Assembly: GCA_902805985.1 (NCBI GenBank)
Contig: CADCUW010000417.1
Location: 1-13,399 of the forward strand
Length of the DNA stretch: 13,399 nucleotides
Direction: 5' to 3'
Source of the DNA: an uncultured Rubrobacteraceae bacterium
GTDB lineage: Bacteria > Actinomycetota > Rubrobacteria > Rubrobacterales > Rubrobacteraceae
Shown here in pieces: positions 7,257 through 13,092 of this stretch. Below the pieces are notes generated by a model. It searched no databases. It was not told the origin of the DNA and saw nothing but the letters and a program-made list of their open reading frames with translations. The position numbers were made by a program, and so were the translations under genes. How positions within the stretch are numbered: position 1 is the stretch's first letter; each line of letters begins with the position of its first letter.

Positions 7257-8384
7257 TCAACCTCCCAGTACCAGACAGTTTTGCGCGTCCCAGGCTACCG
7301 AGACCCCGTCCCCCTCCGAGGCCCCCGCGGCGTCGAAGGCGTTCTGCTGGTAGAGCACCAGCCTCCCGCCCCCCTCCAACTCCACGATGTACTGCGTGCT
7401 CGCGCCCAGGTAGACGACCTGTCTTACCTCCGCCGCGCTGACGTTGTCGCCCGACCCGCCGAACCGGACCTTCTCAGGCCTGACCGCCGCGTGCGCCTCC
7501 TCCCCCTCCCTCGGGGTACTCCCTTCGCGCGCCACGGCCTCGATCCTCAGGCCTTCCCGCGTGCGCAGCGTGAGCCTCTCGCCGTCAGCCGCCTCGACCA
7601 GGCCGGAGAAGACGTTCGTCTGGCCGATGAACCCGGCGACGAAGCGGTTGGCCGGCGTCTCGTAAAGGGTGGTGGGTCCGGCGAGTTGCTGGACCTTCCC
7701 CTCGTTCATCACCGCGATCCTGTCGCTCATCGTGAGCGCCTCTTCCTGGTCGTGGGTGACGTAGACGAAGGTGATGCCGACCTCGTGCTGGAGGTTCCTG
7801 AGCTCCAGCTGCAACTCTTTGCGGAGCTTCAGGTCCAGGGCGCCGAGCGGCTCGTCGAGGAGCAGCACCTTCGGGCGGTTGACCAGCGCCCGGGCGAGCG
7901 CGACCCGCTGCTGCTGGCCGCCCGAGAGCATGCCGGGCTTCCGCTTCTCAAAGCCCGAGAGCTGCACCATCTCGCACGCGTCGGCGACGCGGCTTGCGAC
8001 CTCGGCCTTGGGCACCTTCGCCCGGCGGAGGCCGAAGGCGACGTTGTCGAAGACGTTGAGGTGGGGGAAGATGGCGTAGGACTGGAAGACCGTGTTGACC
8101 GGACGGCGGTAAGGCGGGACGCCCTGGACCTCAACGCCTGCGACGGAGATCGCGCCCTCCGTCGGCTCCTCGAAGCCCGCGATCATGCGCAGCGTCGTCG
8201 TCTTTCCGCACCCCGAAGGCCCGAGCAGCGAGAAGAACTCGCCCTCGTAGATGTCCAGGTTCAGGTCGTCCACCGCCACGAAATCCCCGAACCGCTTGGT
8301 GATCCCGGCCAGCCGCACGGCCACACCCCTCCCGGCCTCTTCTTTCGCCTGCGGCGGGCGTTCCGTGGTCTGCCTGTCTTCCAT
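7257..8384 (-). CDS. potA: Polyamine ABC transporter ATP-binding protein, PotA type
   Basis: This 375-residue ATPase subunit powers the importer. The nucleotide-binding domain has Walker A GPSGCGKTT (55-63), the Q-loop Gln at 101, signature LSGGQQQR (153-160), Walker B LLLDEP (174-179), D-loop GALD and the switch His at 211 in VTHDQEEAL. The C-terminal part from about 240 (TNVFSG, then VRPEKVRF and the final beta strands) is the TOBE-type regulatory domain of PotA/MalK ATPases. The length matches PotA. The ATG at 8384 has an ideal AGGAGG six nt upstream, which overlaps the end of the amine oxidase gene; the gap to that stop is two nt. The stop overlaps the start region of potD. This is the strongest ribosome site inside the operon, consistent with high demand for the transporter. 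Confidence 0.96.
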   Translation of the reverse strand: MEDRQTTERPPQAKEEAGRGVAVRLAGITKRFGDFVAVDDLNLDIYEGEFFSLLGPSGCGKTTTLRMIAGFEEPTEGAISVAGVEVQGVPPYRRPVNTVFQSYAIFPHLNVFDNVAFGLRRAKVPKAEVASRVADACEMVQLSGFEKRKPGMLSGGQQQRVALARALVNRPKVLLLDEPLGALDLKLRKELQLELRNLQHEVGITFVYVTHDQEEALTMSDRIAVMNEGKVQQLAGPTTLYETPANRFVAGFIGQTNVFSGLVEAADGERLTLRTREGLRIEAVAREGSTPREGEEAHAAVRPEKVRFGGSGDNVSAAEVRQVVYLGASTQYIVELEGGGRLVLYQQNAFDAAGASEGDGVSVAWDAQNCLVLGG

Positions 8385-8386
8385 TC

Positions 8387-9847
8387 TTATCCTCCTGTCC
8401 CCGTGGCCCCCGCTCGGGGCCTTCCCCTTGAGAGATCTCTATCGTCCGAATCCGTCCGTGGATCGTACCCCGCGCCGCCGGCGGAGAGTACCTCCCGCGC
8501 CGCCCGGTACCCCGATTCTACGGCGCCGTCCATGTACCCGTTCCACCTGGCGGCCGTCTCGGTCCCCGCCCAGTGCACGCGGCCCACCGGCTCCCGCAGG
8601 GCCGGCCCGTGATCCAGGAAGAAGCCGGGCACCGGCACGCCCGCGTAGCCGCCGCGCGCGTAGGGCTCGGCGCCCCAATCGCACTCCGCGTAGCCGCGAG
8701 GGTGGAGGGCCTCCCGCCCGAAAGACCGGGCAAAGCATTCGAGGACCGCCCGCTTGCGTTCCCCGGCGGGGCTCTGGCCCCACCGTCGGGCGTCGGAGCC
8801 CAGGATGAAGCCCGTCAGGACGCCGGCATCCTCCCCGGGGGTCGAGTTGTCGCAGGTTACCTTGCAGGGTCCGGTATCGCTCTCGGCCCTGCCGTTGAGG
8901 CCCATATCGCGCCAGAAGGGGGCGTCGTAGACGGCGTGGCACTTGATCACGGCCCCCATCGGCATCCTCTGTGAGAGCCCGTCGTGAACGGGCGGCAGCG
9001 CCGGGACGTACTCGATGCGCCCCCGCAGGACGGCCGGCACCGCCACGACCACGGCCCCGGCCCGCGCGGAGACGGCGTCGGACTCGACGAGCACCCCGCT
9101 ATCGTCGTGCGAGATACGGCGCACCGGAGAGGAGAGGACCACCCGCCCTCTCAGCCCTTGCGCCATCCGGACCGCCAACTCCTGCGCGCCGCCGACGAGC
9201 CTGTGCTCCTCGGCGGAAGCTTCTATCTCGAAGAGACCCCCGAAGCCGCCGGACGCGGCCACGTCGGAGAGCACGCCGAGGAGCGAGACGTCGCGTGGCT
9301 CGCAGGCGTAGAGCGACTCGACGGCGAGGTCGAAGTAGAACCGCGCTCCCTTGCTCCGCGTGTGGCCGAGCCTCCAGGTCTCGAGCGTCTGCCCGTCCCA
9401 CTCCGCGGCCCGCTCCGACGCCCACGGCGTCCCGGCGGACACGCCCCTCGCAAGCTCGCTCAGCGCCACGAAAGCCCCCCCGACCTCGTCGGACGCGCCC
9501 GGATCTTCAAAGGGGACTTCCCCGTCCTCCTCGTACTCCGAGCGGCGTCCGCCCTCGTGGAAGACGGTCCGGCCGGGGACCTCGGTCGGTAAGATCTCGA
9601 CGCCGAGCTCCCGTGCGAGGGCGTTTATGCGCCTCTGCCCCGGCCCGATCCACTGCCCGCCCATCTCGACGGGTACCCCGCCGACGTACCGGGTCATCAT
9701 CCGGCCGCCGACCCTGTCGTTCGCCTCGACGACCAGCACGGACGCGCCCGCGGCCTCGAGCTCCCTGGCCGCCGTGAGCCCGGCCAGCCCCGCGCCGACG
9801 ACCACCGCGTCCACCGCCGGCTCCCCCCGCGCCTGACCGCCCGCCAT
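8387..9847 (-). CDS. Flavin monoamine oxidase family protein
   Basis: This FAD-dependent amine oxidase of the MAO/putrescine oxidase/polyamine oxidase superfamily has 486 residues. The FAD fold lies at the N-terminus: VVVGAGLAGL (15-24), the ribose-binding acid E41 in VVEANDRVGGRM, and GGQWIGPGQ (63-71), a block characteristic of bacterial MAO-like enzymes. The C-terminal FAD block is HWAGTETAARWNGYMDGAVESG. No Cys is seen in the place used for covalent flavin attachment in animal MAOs, so FAD is probably non-covalent. A hydrophilic Arg/Gly/Asp-rich tail of about 30 residues follows the domain. It would turn a primary or secondary amine into an aldehyde, releasing ammonia or an amine and H2O2 (family knowledge). 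Putrescine is plausible given the next-door transporter. The start at 9847 forms TGATG with a short upstream ORF; its own ribosome site is weak. Confidence 0.92.
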   Translation of the reverse strand: MAGGQARGEPAVDAVVVGAGLAGLTAARELEAAGASVLVVEANDRVGGRMMTRYVGGVPVEMGGQWIGPGQRRINALARELGVEILPTEVPGRTVFHEGGRRSEYEEDGEVPFEDPGASDEVGGAFVALSELARGVSAGTPWASERAAEWDGQTLETWRLGHTRSKGARFYFDLAVESLYACEPRDVSLLGVLSDVAASGGFGGLFEIEASAEEHRLVGGAQELAVRMAQGLRGRVVLSSPVRRISHDDSGVLVESDAVSARAGAVVVAVPAVLRGRIEYVPALPPVHDGLSQRMPMGAVIKCHAVYDAPFWRDMGLNGRAESDTGPCKVTCDNSTPGEDAGVLTGFILGSDARRWGQSPAGERKRAVLECFARSFGREALHPRGYAECDWGAEPYARGGYAGVPVPGFFLDHGPALREPVGRVHWAGTETAARWNGYMDGAVESGYRAAREVLSAGGAGYDPRTDSDDRDLSRGRPRAGATGTGG

Positions 9848-9891
9848 CAGCCCGTTGCCCCTGGTATCGAGGGGCTTGCGGAAGTTCCCAT
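9847..9891 (-). CDS. Possible 14-codon leader ORF upstream of the amine oxidase
   Basis: In the 92-nt gap between the two flavin oxidases an ATG at 9891 opens a 14-codon frame, MGTSASPSIPGATG. Its TGA overlaps the amine oxidase ATG by one base (TGATG). AGGAGG lies nine nt before the ATG, a better ribosome site than the one before the oxidase itself. The arrangement suggests translational coupling or a short leader peptide. With no homologue to compare, it may be a chance frame. Confidence 0.3.
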   Translation of the reverse strand: MGTSASPSIPGATG

Positions 9892-9939
9892 CTCCGCCGG
9901 CCTCCTGGAGGTTCTTCTCCTCACCCTTCTCCCGATCTT

Positions 9940-11364
9940 CTAGTGTTTCCCGAGCCGTTCGGCCAGGGTCTCTCCGGTCGGGGGTTCTCCGGTCCTTTCG
10001 GCCCGGTCGTCCGCCCGCATCAAGCCCCGCTGCACGTAGCGGGCGCCGAGCCAGCGCAGCGGCTCGGGCTCCCAGGTACGCGGTCTGTGGTTAGCGGTGG
10101 GCAGACGGGTTAGGTGTGTGTCGCGGCCGAGGATCAGATCGGACAACGTCCTGCCGGAGAGGTTGGCTGTCGCTACACCCTGCCCGGTGTAGCCGCGCGC
10201 GGTCGCTACACCCTCGGCCGGGTCGTAGGACATGGTCGGCATCCAGTCGCGGGGCATGGCGAGCGGCCCGCCCCACGCGTGGGTGAAACGCGCGTTTTCG
10301 AGCGCCGGGAACCACTCCCGCGCCGTGCGGCGGAGCATCTCGTGGGTGGGCTCGTGCAGGTCGTACGCGTCTTCTATCCGGGAGCCGTAGTGGTAGGGCG
10401 CCCCGCGGCCCCCGAAGAGGATGCGACCGTCGGCGGTGCGCGAGAGGTAGTCCACCGTGTAGCGGCTGGAGGCCACGCACTCGCGGCCCTCCCAGCCGAT
10501 GGTGGCCCACTGATCTTCGGAGAGGGACTCGGTCAGCACGATCAGGGAGTAGATGGGTAGCACCTGCCGGCGCAGCTTGCGCAACCGCGCCAGGTAGGCC
10601 TCGCCCGCCAGCACGACCGTCCGGGCCCGCACGTCGCCGCTGTCCGTGACGAGCTTGGGGTGTGAACCCGTCTCGAAGTCCGTGACGGGGGTGCCCTCGA
10701 AGATCTCGCCCCCGAGGCGCTCCACGGCCCGGGCGAGCCCGCGCGCGAGCCTGGCCGGGTGGATGGTCGCGCAGTTCGGGCTGAACAACGCGCCCTCGGC
10801 GCCCGTGATCCTGACGCGCCGCGTGGTCTCTTCTCTACCGAGCAACTCGAGACCGTCGTCGAGCCCGAGGGCCCTGAGGGACTCGTAGGAACCTTCTATG
10901 GCGGGCAACTGCGCCGGTCCCCTGGCGACCCGGAGCTGACCGCCGCGGAAGAACTGGGCGTCGATGGACTCCGCATCAGAGACCCGCCCGACCTCGTCGA
11001 CCGCGCCGCGCATCTCCAGCAGGAGGTCTCTCGCGGCCCCGTCGCCAAAACGTCTGGCGAGCTCGCCGGGCGTCACGGGGAAGGCGGCGTTGCACCAGGC
11101 GCCGTTGCGGCCAGAGGCCCCGAAGCCTGCGGTCTCGGCCTCCAGCACCACCACGCGCAGGGAGGGATCTCCTTTGAGCAGGTAGTAGGCCGTCCACAGG
11201 CCGGTGAACCCGGCGCCCAGGATCGCCACGTCCGCCTCCGCCGGGCCCCCGAGTGGCGGGCGGGGGACGATCTCCTCGCCCGCCGTCTCCAGCCAGAAGC
11301 TGAAGGAACGATAGTCTTTCTGCCCGGCGGGGGCGCCTCTCCGCGTACCGGCGGTACGGGTCAA
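9940..11364 (-). CDS. FAD-dependent oxidoreductase, DAO family (PuuB / gamma-glutamylputrescine oxidase-like)
   Basis: This 474-residue flavoenzyme belongs to the D-amino-acid oxidase superfamily. After an N-terminal arm with SFWLETAGEE comes VAILGAGFTGLWTAYYL (FAD-binding GAGFTG at about 50-55), E75 in VVVLEAE and GFGASGRNGAW (80-90). This layout is shared with PuuB and related amine oxidases. The C-terminal half carries GGRGAPYHYG and ARGYTGQGVATANLSG, the second FAD-contact block of these proteins. PuuB removes the amine from gamma-glutamylputrescine, but no PuuA-type ligase is seen here, so the substrate may be a free or acetylated amine or an amino acid. The TTG start at 11364 has a GAGAGG seven nt upstream and suits the N-terminus of relatives; no better start is seen. 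It lies 42 nt after the aminotransferase. Confidence 0.9.
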   Translation of the reverse strand: MTRTAGTRRGAPAGQKDYRSFSFWLETAGEEIVPRPPLGGPAEADVAILGAGFTGLWTAYYLLKGDPSLRVVVLEAETAGFGASGRNGAWCNAAFPVTPGELARRFGDGAARDLLLEMRGAVDEVGRVSDAESIDAQFFRGGQLRVARGPAQLPAIEGSYESLRALGLDDGLELLGREETTRRVRITGAEGALFSPNCATIHPARLARGLARAVERLGGEIFEGTPVTDFETGSHPKLVTDSGDVRARTVVLAGEAYLARLRKLRRQVLPIYSLIVLTESLSEDQWATIGWEGRECVASSRYTVDYLSRTADGRILFGGRGAPYHYGSRIEDAYDLHEPTHEMLRRTAREWFPALENARFTHAWGGPLAMPRDWMPTMSYDPAEGVATARGYTGQGVATANLSGRTLSDLILGRDTHLTRLPTANHRPRTWEPEPLRWLGARYVQRGLMRADDRAERTGEPPTGETLAERLGKH

Positions 11365-11406
11365 GCCCTGGCCTCTCTCTTGCCGCGGTTCCCCGCAATC
11401 CCCACG

Positions 11407-12771
11407 CTAACCCCTGTAGCCCAGCGCTTTTTCGAGCTCCGTGAGGGCCTCGTCGGTGATCTCCGCTATGCGGCTGAGGACTTCTTTGTCGGAGACCAGC
11501 GCCGGGGAGAACTGGATGACGGGCTCGTCCTTGTCGTCGAAGCGGCAGATCAGGCCTCCCTCCATGAGCTTCCTGGAGACCACGCCCTTGAAGTACTTCT
11601 GGTACTCGTCGCCCTCAAGCGGCGTCCCGTCGGCCTTCTCCGGGTTGACCTCGACGGCCCAGAAGAAGCCCATCCCCCGAACCTCCTTGACGACCGGGTG
11701 GTCCGCCGCCATCTTCTTCAGCTCGTCCCCGAAGTGGCCTTCGAGGTCGTGGACGTTCTGGAGCAGGTTCTCGCGCTCCATGATCGCGATGTTCTCAAGC
11801 GCCACCGCCGAGGAGACCGGGTGCCCCCCGAAGGTCGAGCCGTGCATGAACATCGAGGCCCCGTCCTTCAAGGTGTGGGCTATCTTGTCGTTGACGACGA
11901 CCCCGCCCATCGGCAGGTAGCCGGATGTGACGCCCTTGGCGAAGCTCGTCATGTCGGGGACGACGTCGAAGCGCTCGATGCCGAACCACTCGCCGAGGCG
12001 TCCGAAGGCGCAGATCACGGCGTCCGAGACGAGAAGTACGCCGTGGCGGTCGCAGATCTCGCGCACCCGCCTCCAGTAGTCCGGCGGCGGCACGAGGCAC
12101 CCGCCCGCGTTCTGCACGGGCTCCAGGATCACGGCGGCGACCTGGTCGGGGCCTTCGGCCTCGATCATCTGCTCTATCGCGTCGGCGGCACCCTCGGGGT
12201 CCTGCTGGGTGTTCTTGACGTGGAAGAAGCCGGAAGGAAGCGGCTCGAACGGGGCCTTGAAAGAGGGCAGGCCCGTGACGGAGAGGGCGCCCATCGTGGT
12301 CCCGTGGTAGGCGACGTCCCTGGAGATGATCTTGTACCGGCCCGGCTCCCCGTTGACCTTGTGGTACTGGCGCGCGATCTTGATGACGGTCTCGACCGCC
12401 TCAGACCCCGAGGAGACGAAGAAGGTGCTGTTGAGATCGCCCGGCGCTATCTCCGAAAGCTTGGCCGCAAGCTCAAGGCTCCTCGGGTGCTGGAAGCTCC
12501 AGTTGGGGAAGAAGCCGAGCTCCTTCATCTGCTTGGCGGCTACCTCGGCGAGCTCGGCCCGACCGTGCCCGACCTGCGTCGTGAAGAGCCCCGCCAGCCC
12601 GTCGATGTAGCTGCGGCCCCGATCGTCAGTTACGTACGACCCCTCGCCCGAGACTATGACCGGTAGCTTCGACCAGTCCTCGGAGTACGGCGTGAAGTGG
12701 AGCATGAGGTTCTCCACACCCGCCAGCCGCGTCGAACCCCCGTGCTCCCCGAGTCCCCTCATCACGTCCAT
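11407..12771 (-). CDS. Class III pyridoxal-phosphate aminotransferase (putrescine / omega-amine:pyruvate type)
   Basis: This fold-type I class III transaminase has 454 residues and resembles the SpuC/omega-amino acid:pyruvate group. SSGSEA (120-125) forms the PLP phosphate pocket. YHG (155-157) stacks on the ring, D250 pairs with the pyridine nitrogen, K279 in SFAKGVTSGYLP is the Schiff-base lysine, and GSTFGGHP (311-318) is the phosphate loop from the partner subunit. The usual DE pair reads DA here (SDAVICAFGR). The ATG at 12771 is preferred over GTG at 12816 because GGAGGAGGT sits six nt before it and the likely transcript starts near 12813. It is the first gene of the operon. Inferred role: transfer of a terminal amine from putrescine or a similar diamine to pyruvate, feeding the downstream aldehyde dehydrogenase. 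Beta-alanine or GABA transamination is the main alternative. Confidence 0.93.
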   Translation of the reverse strand: MDVMRGLGEHGGSTRLAGVENLMLHFTPYSEDWSKLPVIVSGEGSYVTDDRGRSYIDGLAGLFTTQVGHGRAELAEVAAKQMKELGFFPNWSFQHPRSLELAAKLSEIAPGDLNSTFFVSSGSEAVETVIKIARQYHKVNGEPGRYKIISRDVAYHGTTMGALSVTGLPSFKAPFEPLPSGFFHVKNTQQDPEGAADAIEQMIEAEGPDQVAAVILEPVQNAGGCLVPPPDYWRRVREICDRHGVLLVSDAVICAFGRLGEWFGIERFDVVPDMTSFAKGVTSGYLPMGGVVVNDKIAHTLKDGASMFMHGSTFGGHPVSSAVALENIAIMERENLLQNVHDLEGHFGDELKKMAADHPVVKEVRGMGFFWAVEVNPEKADGTPLEGDEYQKYFKGVVSRKLMEGGLICRFDDKDEPVIQFSPALVSDKEVLSRIAEITDEALTELEKALGYRG

Positions 12772-12777
12772 GCGATA

Positions 12778-12786
12778 ACCTCCTCC
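12778..12786 (-). promoter_or_regulatory. Strong ribosome binding site that fixes the aminotransferase start
   Basis: On the minus strand GGAGGAGGT lies six nt before the ATG at 12771. It decides against the upstream in-frame GTG at 12816, which has no ribosome site and would sit at the predicted 5' end of the mRNA. Confidence 0.8.
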
Positions 12787-12818
12787 AGCCCCAACCGGCC
12801 GGTCCTTGTCCTTCACGA

Positions 12819-12847
12819 ATACTACACAGTTACTGTAAGCCGATCAA
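12819..12847 (-). promoter_or_regulatory. Predicted operon promoter (sigma-70 type)
   Basis: On the minus strand -35 TTGATC (12847-12842) and -10 TAGTAT (12824-12819) are separated by exactly 17 nt. Both boxes match the primary-sigma consensus at four of six bases. Transcription would begin near 12813 and give a leader of about 40 nt carrying the ribosome site at 12778-12786. This is the best-formed promoter seen ahead of the twelve-gene polyamine operon. It is predicted from sequence only. Confidence 0.6.
12826..12836. promoter_or_regulatory. Palindromic operator candidate in the promoter spacer
   Basis: ACAGTTACTGT is a perfect 5-1-5 palindrome lying wholly between the -35 and -10 boxes of the operon promoter. 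A dimeric repressor bound here would block RNA polymerase, as many GntR- or TetR-type repressors do. No regulator gene is in the window, so the protein is unknown. Chance occurrence of an 11-bp odd palindrome is possible, but the placement is telling. Confidence 0.5.
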
Positions 12848-12873
12848 GACAAGGCCAAAAGACAAGGCCAAAG
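12848..12873. repeat. 13-bp tandem repeat abutting the -35 box
   Basis: Two head-to-tail copies of GACAAGGCCAAA(A/G) lie at 12848-12860 and 12861-12873. They differ only in the last base. They end exactly where the -35 hexamer of the minus-strand operon promoter begins, a usual place for an activator site. The low-complexity alternative is replication slippage with no function. Confidence 0.7.
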
Positions 12874-12877
12874 TATA

Positions 12878-12931
12878 GGGGGGTGGATCCGTCGGGTTGA
12901 TGTATGGCGGGCCGTATTTGCGGGGGGTGGA
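12878..12931. repeat. Pair of GGGGGGTGGA direct repeats, 44 bp apart
   Basis: GGGGGGTGGA occurs at 12878-12887 and again at 12922-12931, 44 bp from start to start. They lie in the divergent control region between the operon promoter and the 11-bp repeat array. Function is unknown. Confidence 0.45.
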
Positions 12932-12963
12932 CTTGTACGGGTGGCCAGCGCGGGCGTTCAGGT

Positions 12964-13029
12964 TGTTACCGAAGTGTTATGCAAGCGTGACCGAAGCGTT
13001 ACCCGGATGTCGCCGGGACGTTACGTGGC
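12964..13029. promoter_or_regulatory. Array of six 11-bp direct repeats (GTnAC-N6), likely OmpR-family regulator site
   Basis: Six units of 11 bp run without gaps and start at 12964, 12975, 12986, 12997, 13008 and 13019. Their cores, from base 2 of each unit, read GTTAC, GTTAT, GTGAC, GTTAC, GTCGC and GTTAC, each followed by six less fixed bases. G and T at unit positions 2 and 3 never vary. Head-to-tail 11-bp spacing is the known footprint of OmpR/PhoB-family winged-helix regulators. The GTnAC-N6 form recalls actinobacterial GlnR boxes, and PhoP and MtrA sites are also direct repeats of this period. The array ends six bp before a possible -10 of the rightward gene and lies about 120 bp upstream of the leftward operon promoter, so it could serve either or both. 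Which protein binds is inference. Confidence 0.65.
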
Positions 13030-13034
13030 CCCTC

Positions 13035-13040
13035 TAGAGT
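13035..13040 (+). promoter_or_regulatory. Possible -10 box of the rightward gene
   Basis: TAGAGT fits the loose TAnnnT pattern of a -10 element. No good -35 lies 17 bp upstream; the last 11-bp repeats occupy that place, as at PhoB-type activated promoters. A start near 13047 would leave a leader of about 46 nt. Confidence 0.35.
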
Positions 13041-13092
13041 TCCAATCACAGCAACCGGAGAGACCGGGGGCAAGGACGAAGGGAGCGGGCAC

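Noticed and set aside
10759..12666. Plus-strand open frame of 635 codons opposite the aminotransferase and DAO-family gene
   Set aside because: It spans two real minus-strand genes and shows only antisense codon-bias composition, with no recognisable motif.
12772..12816. Upstream GTG start for the aminotransferase at 12816
   Set aside because: It falls at the predicted transcription start, has no ribosome site and adds a low-complexity N-terminus. The ATG at 12771 has a near-ideal site.
12848..12873. Tandem repeats considered as a CRISPR array
   Set aside because: The units are 13 bp, directly adjacent and without spacers, and no cas genes are present.
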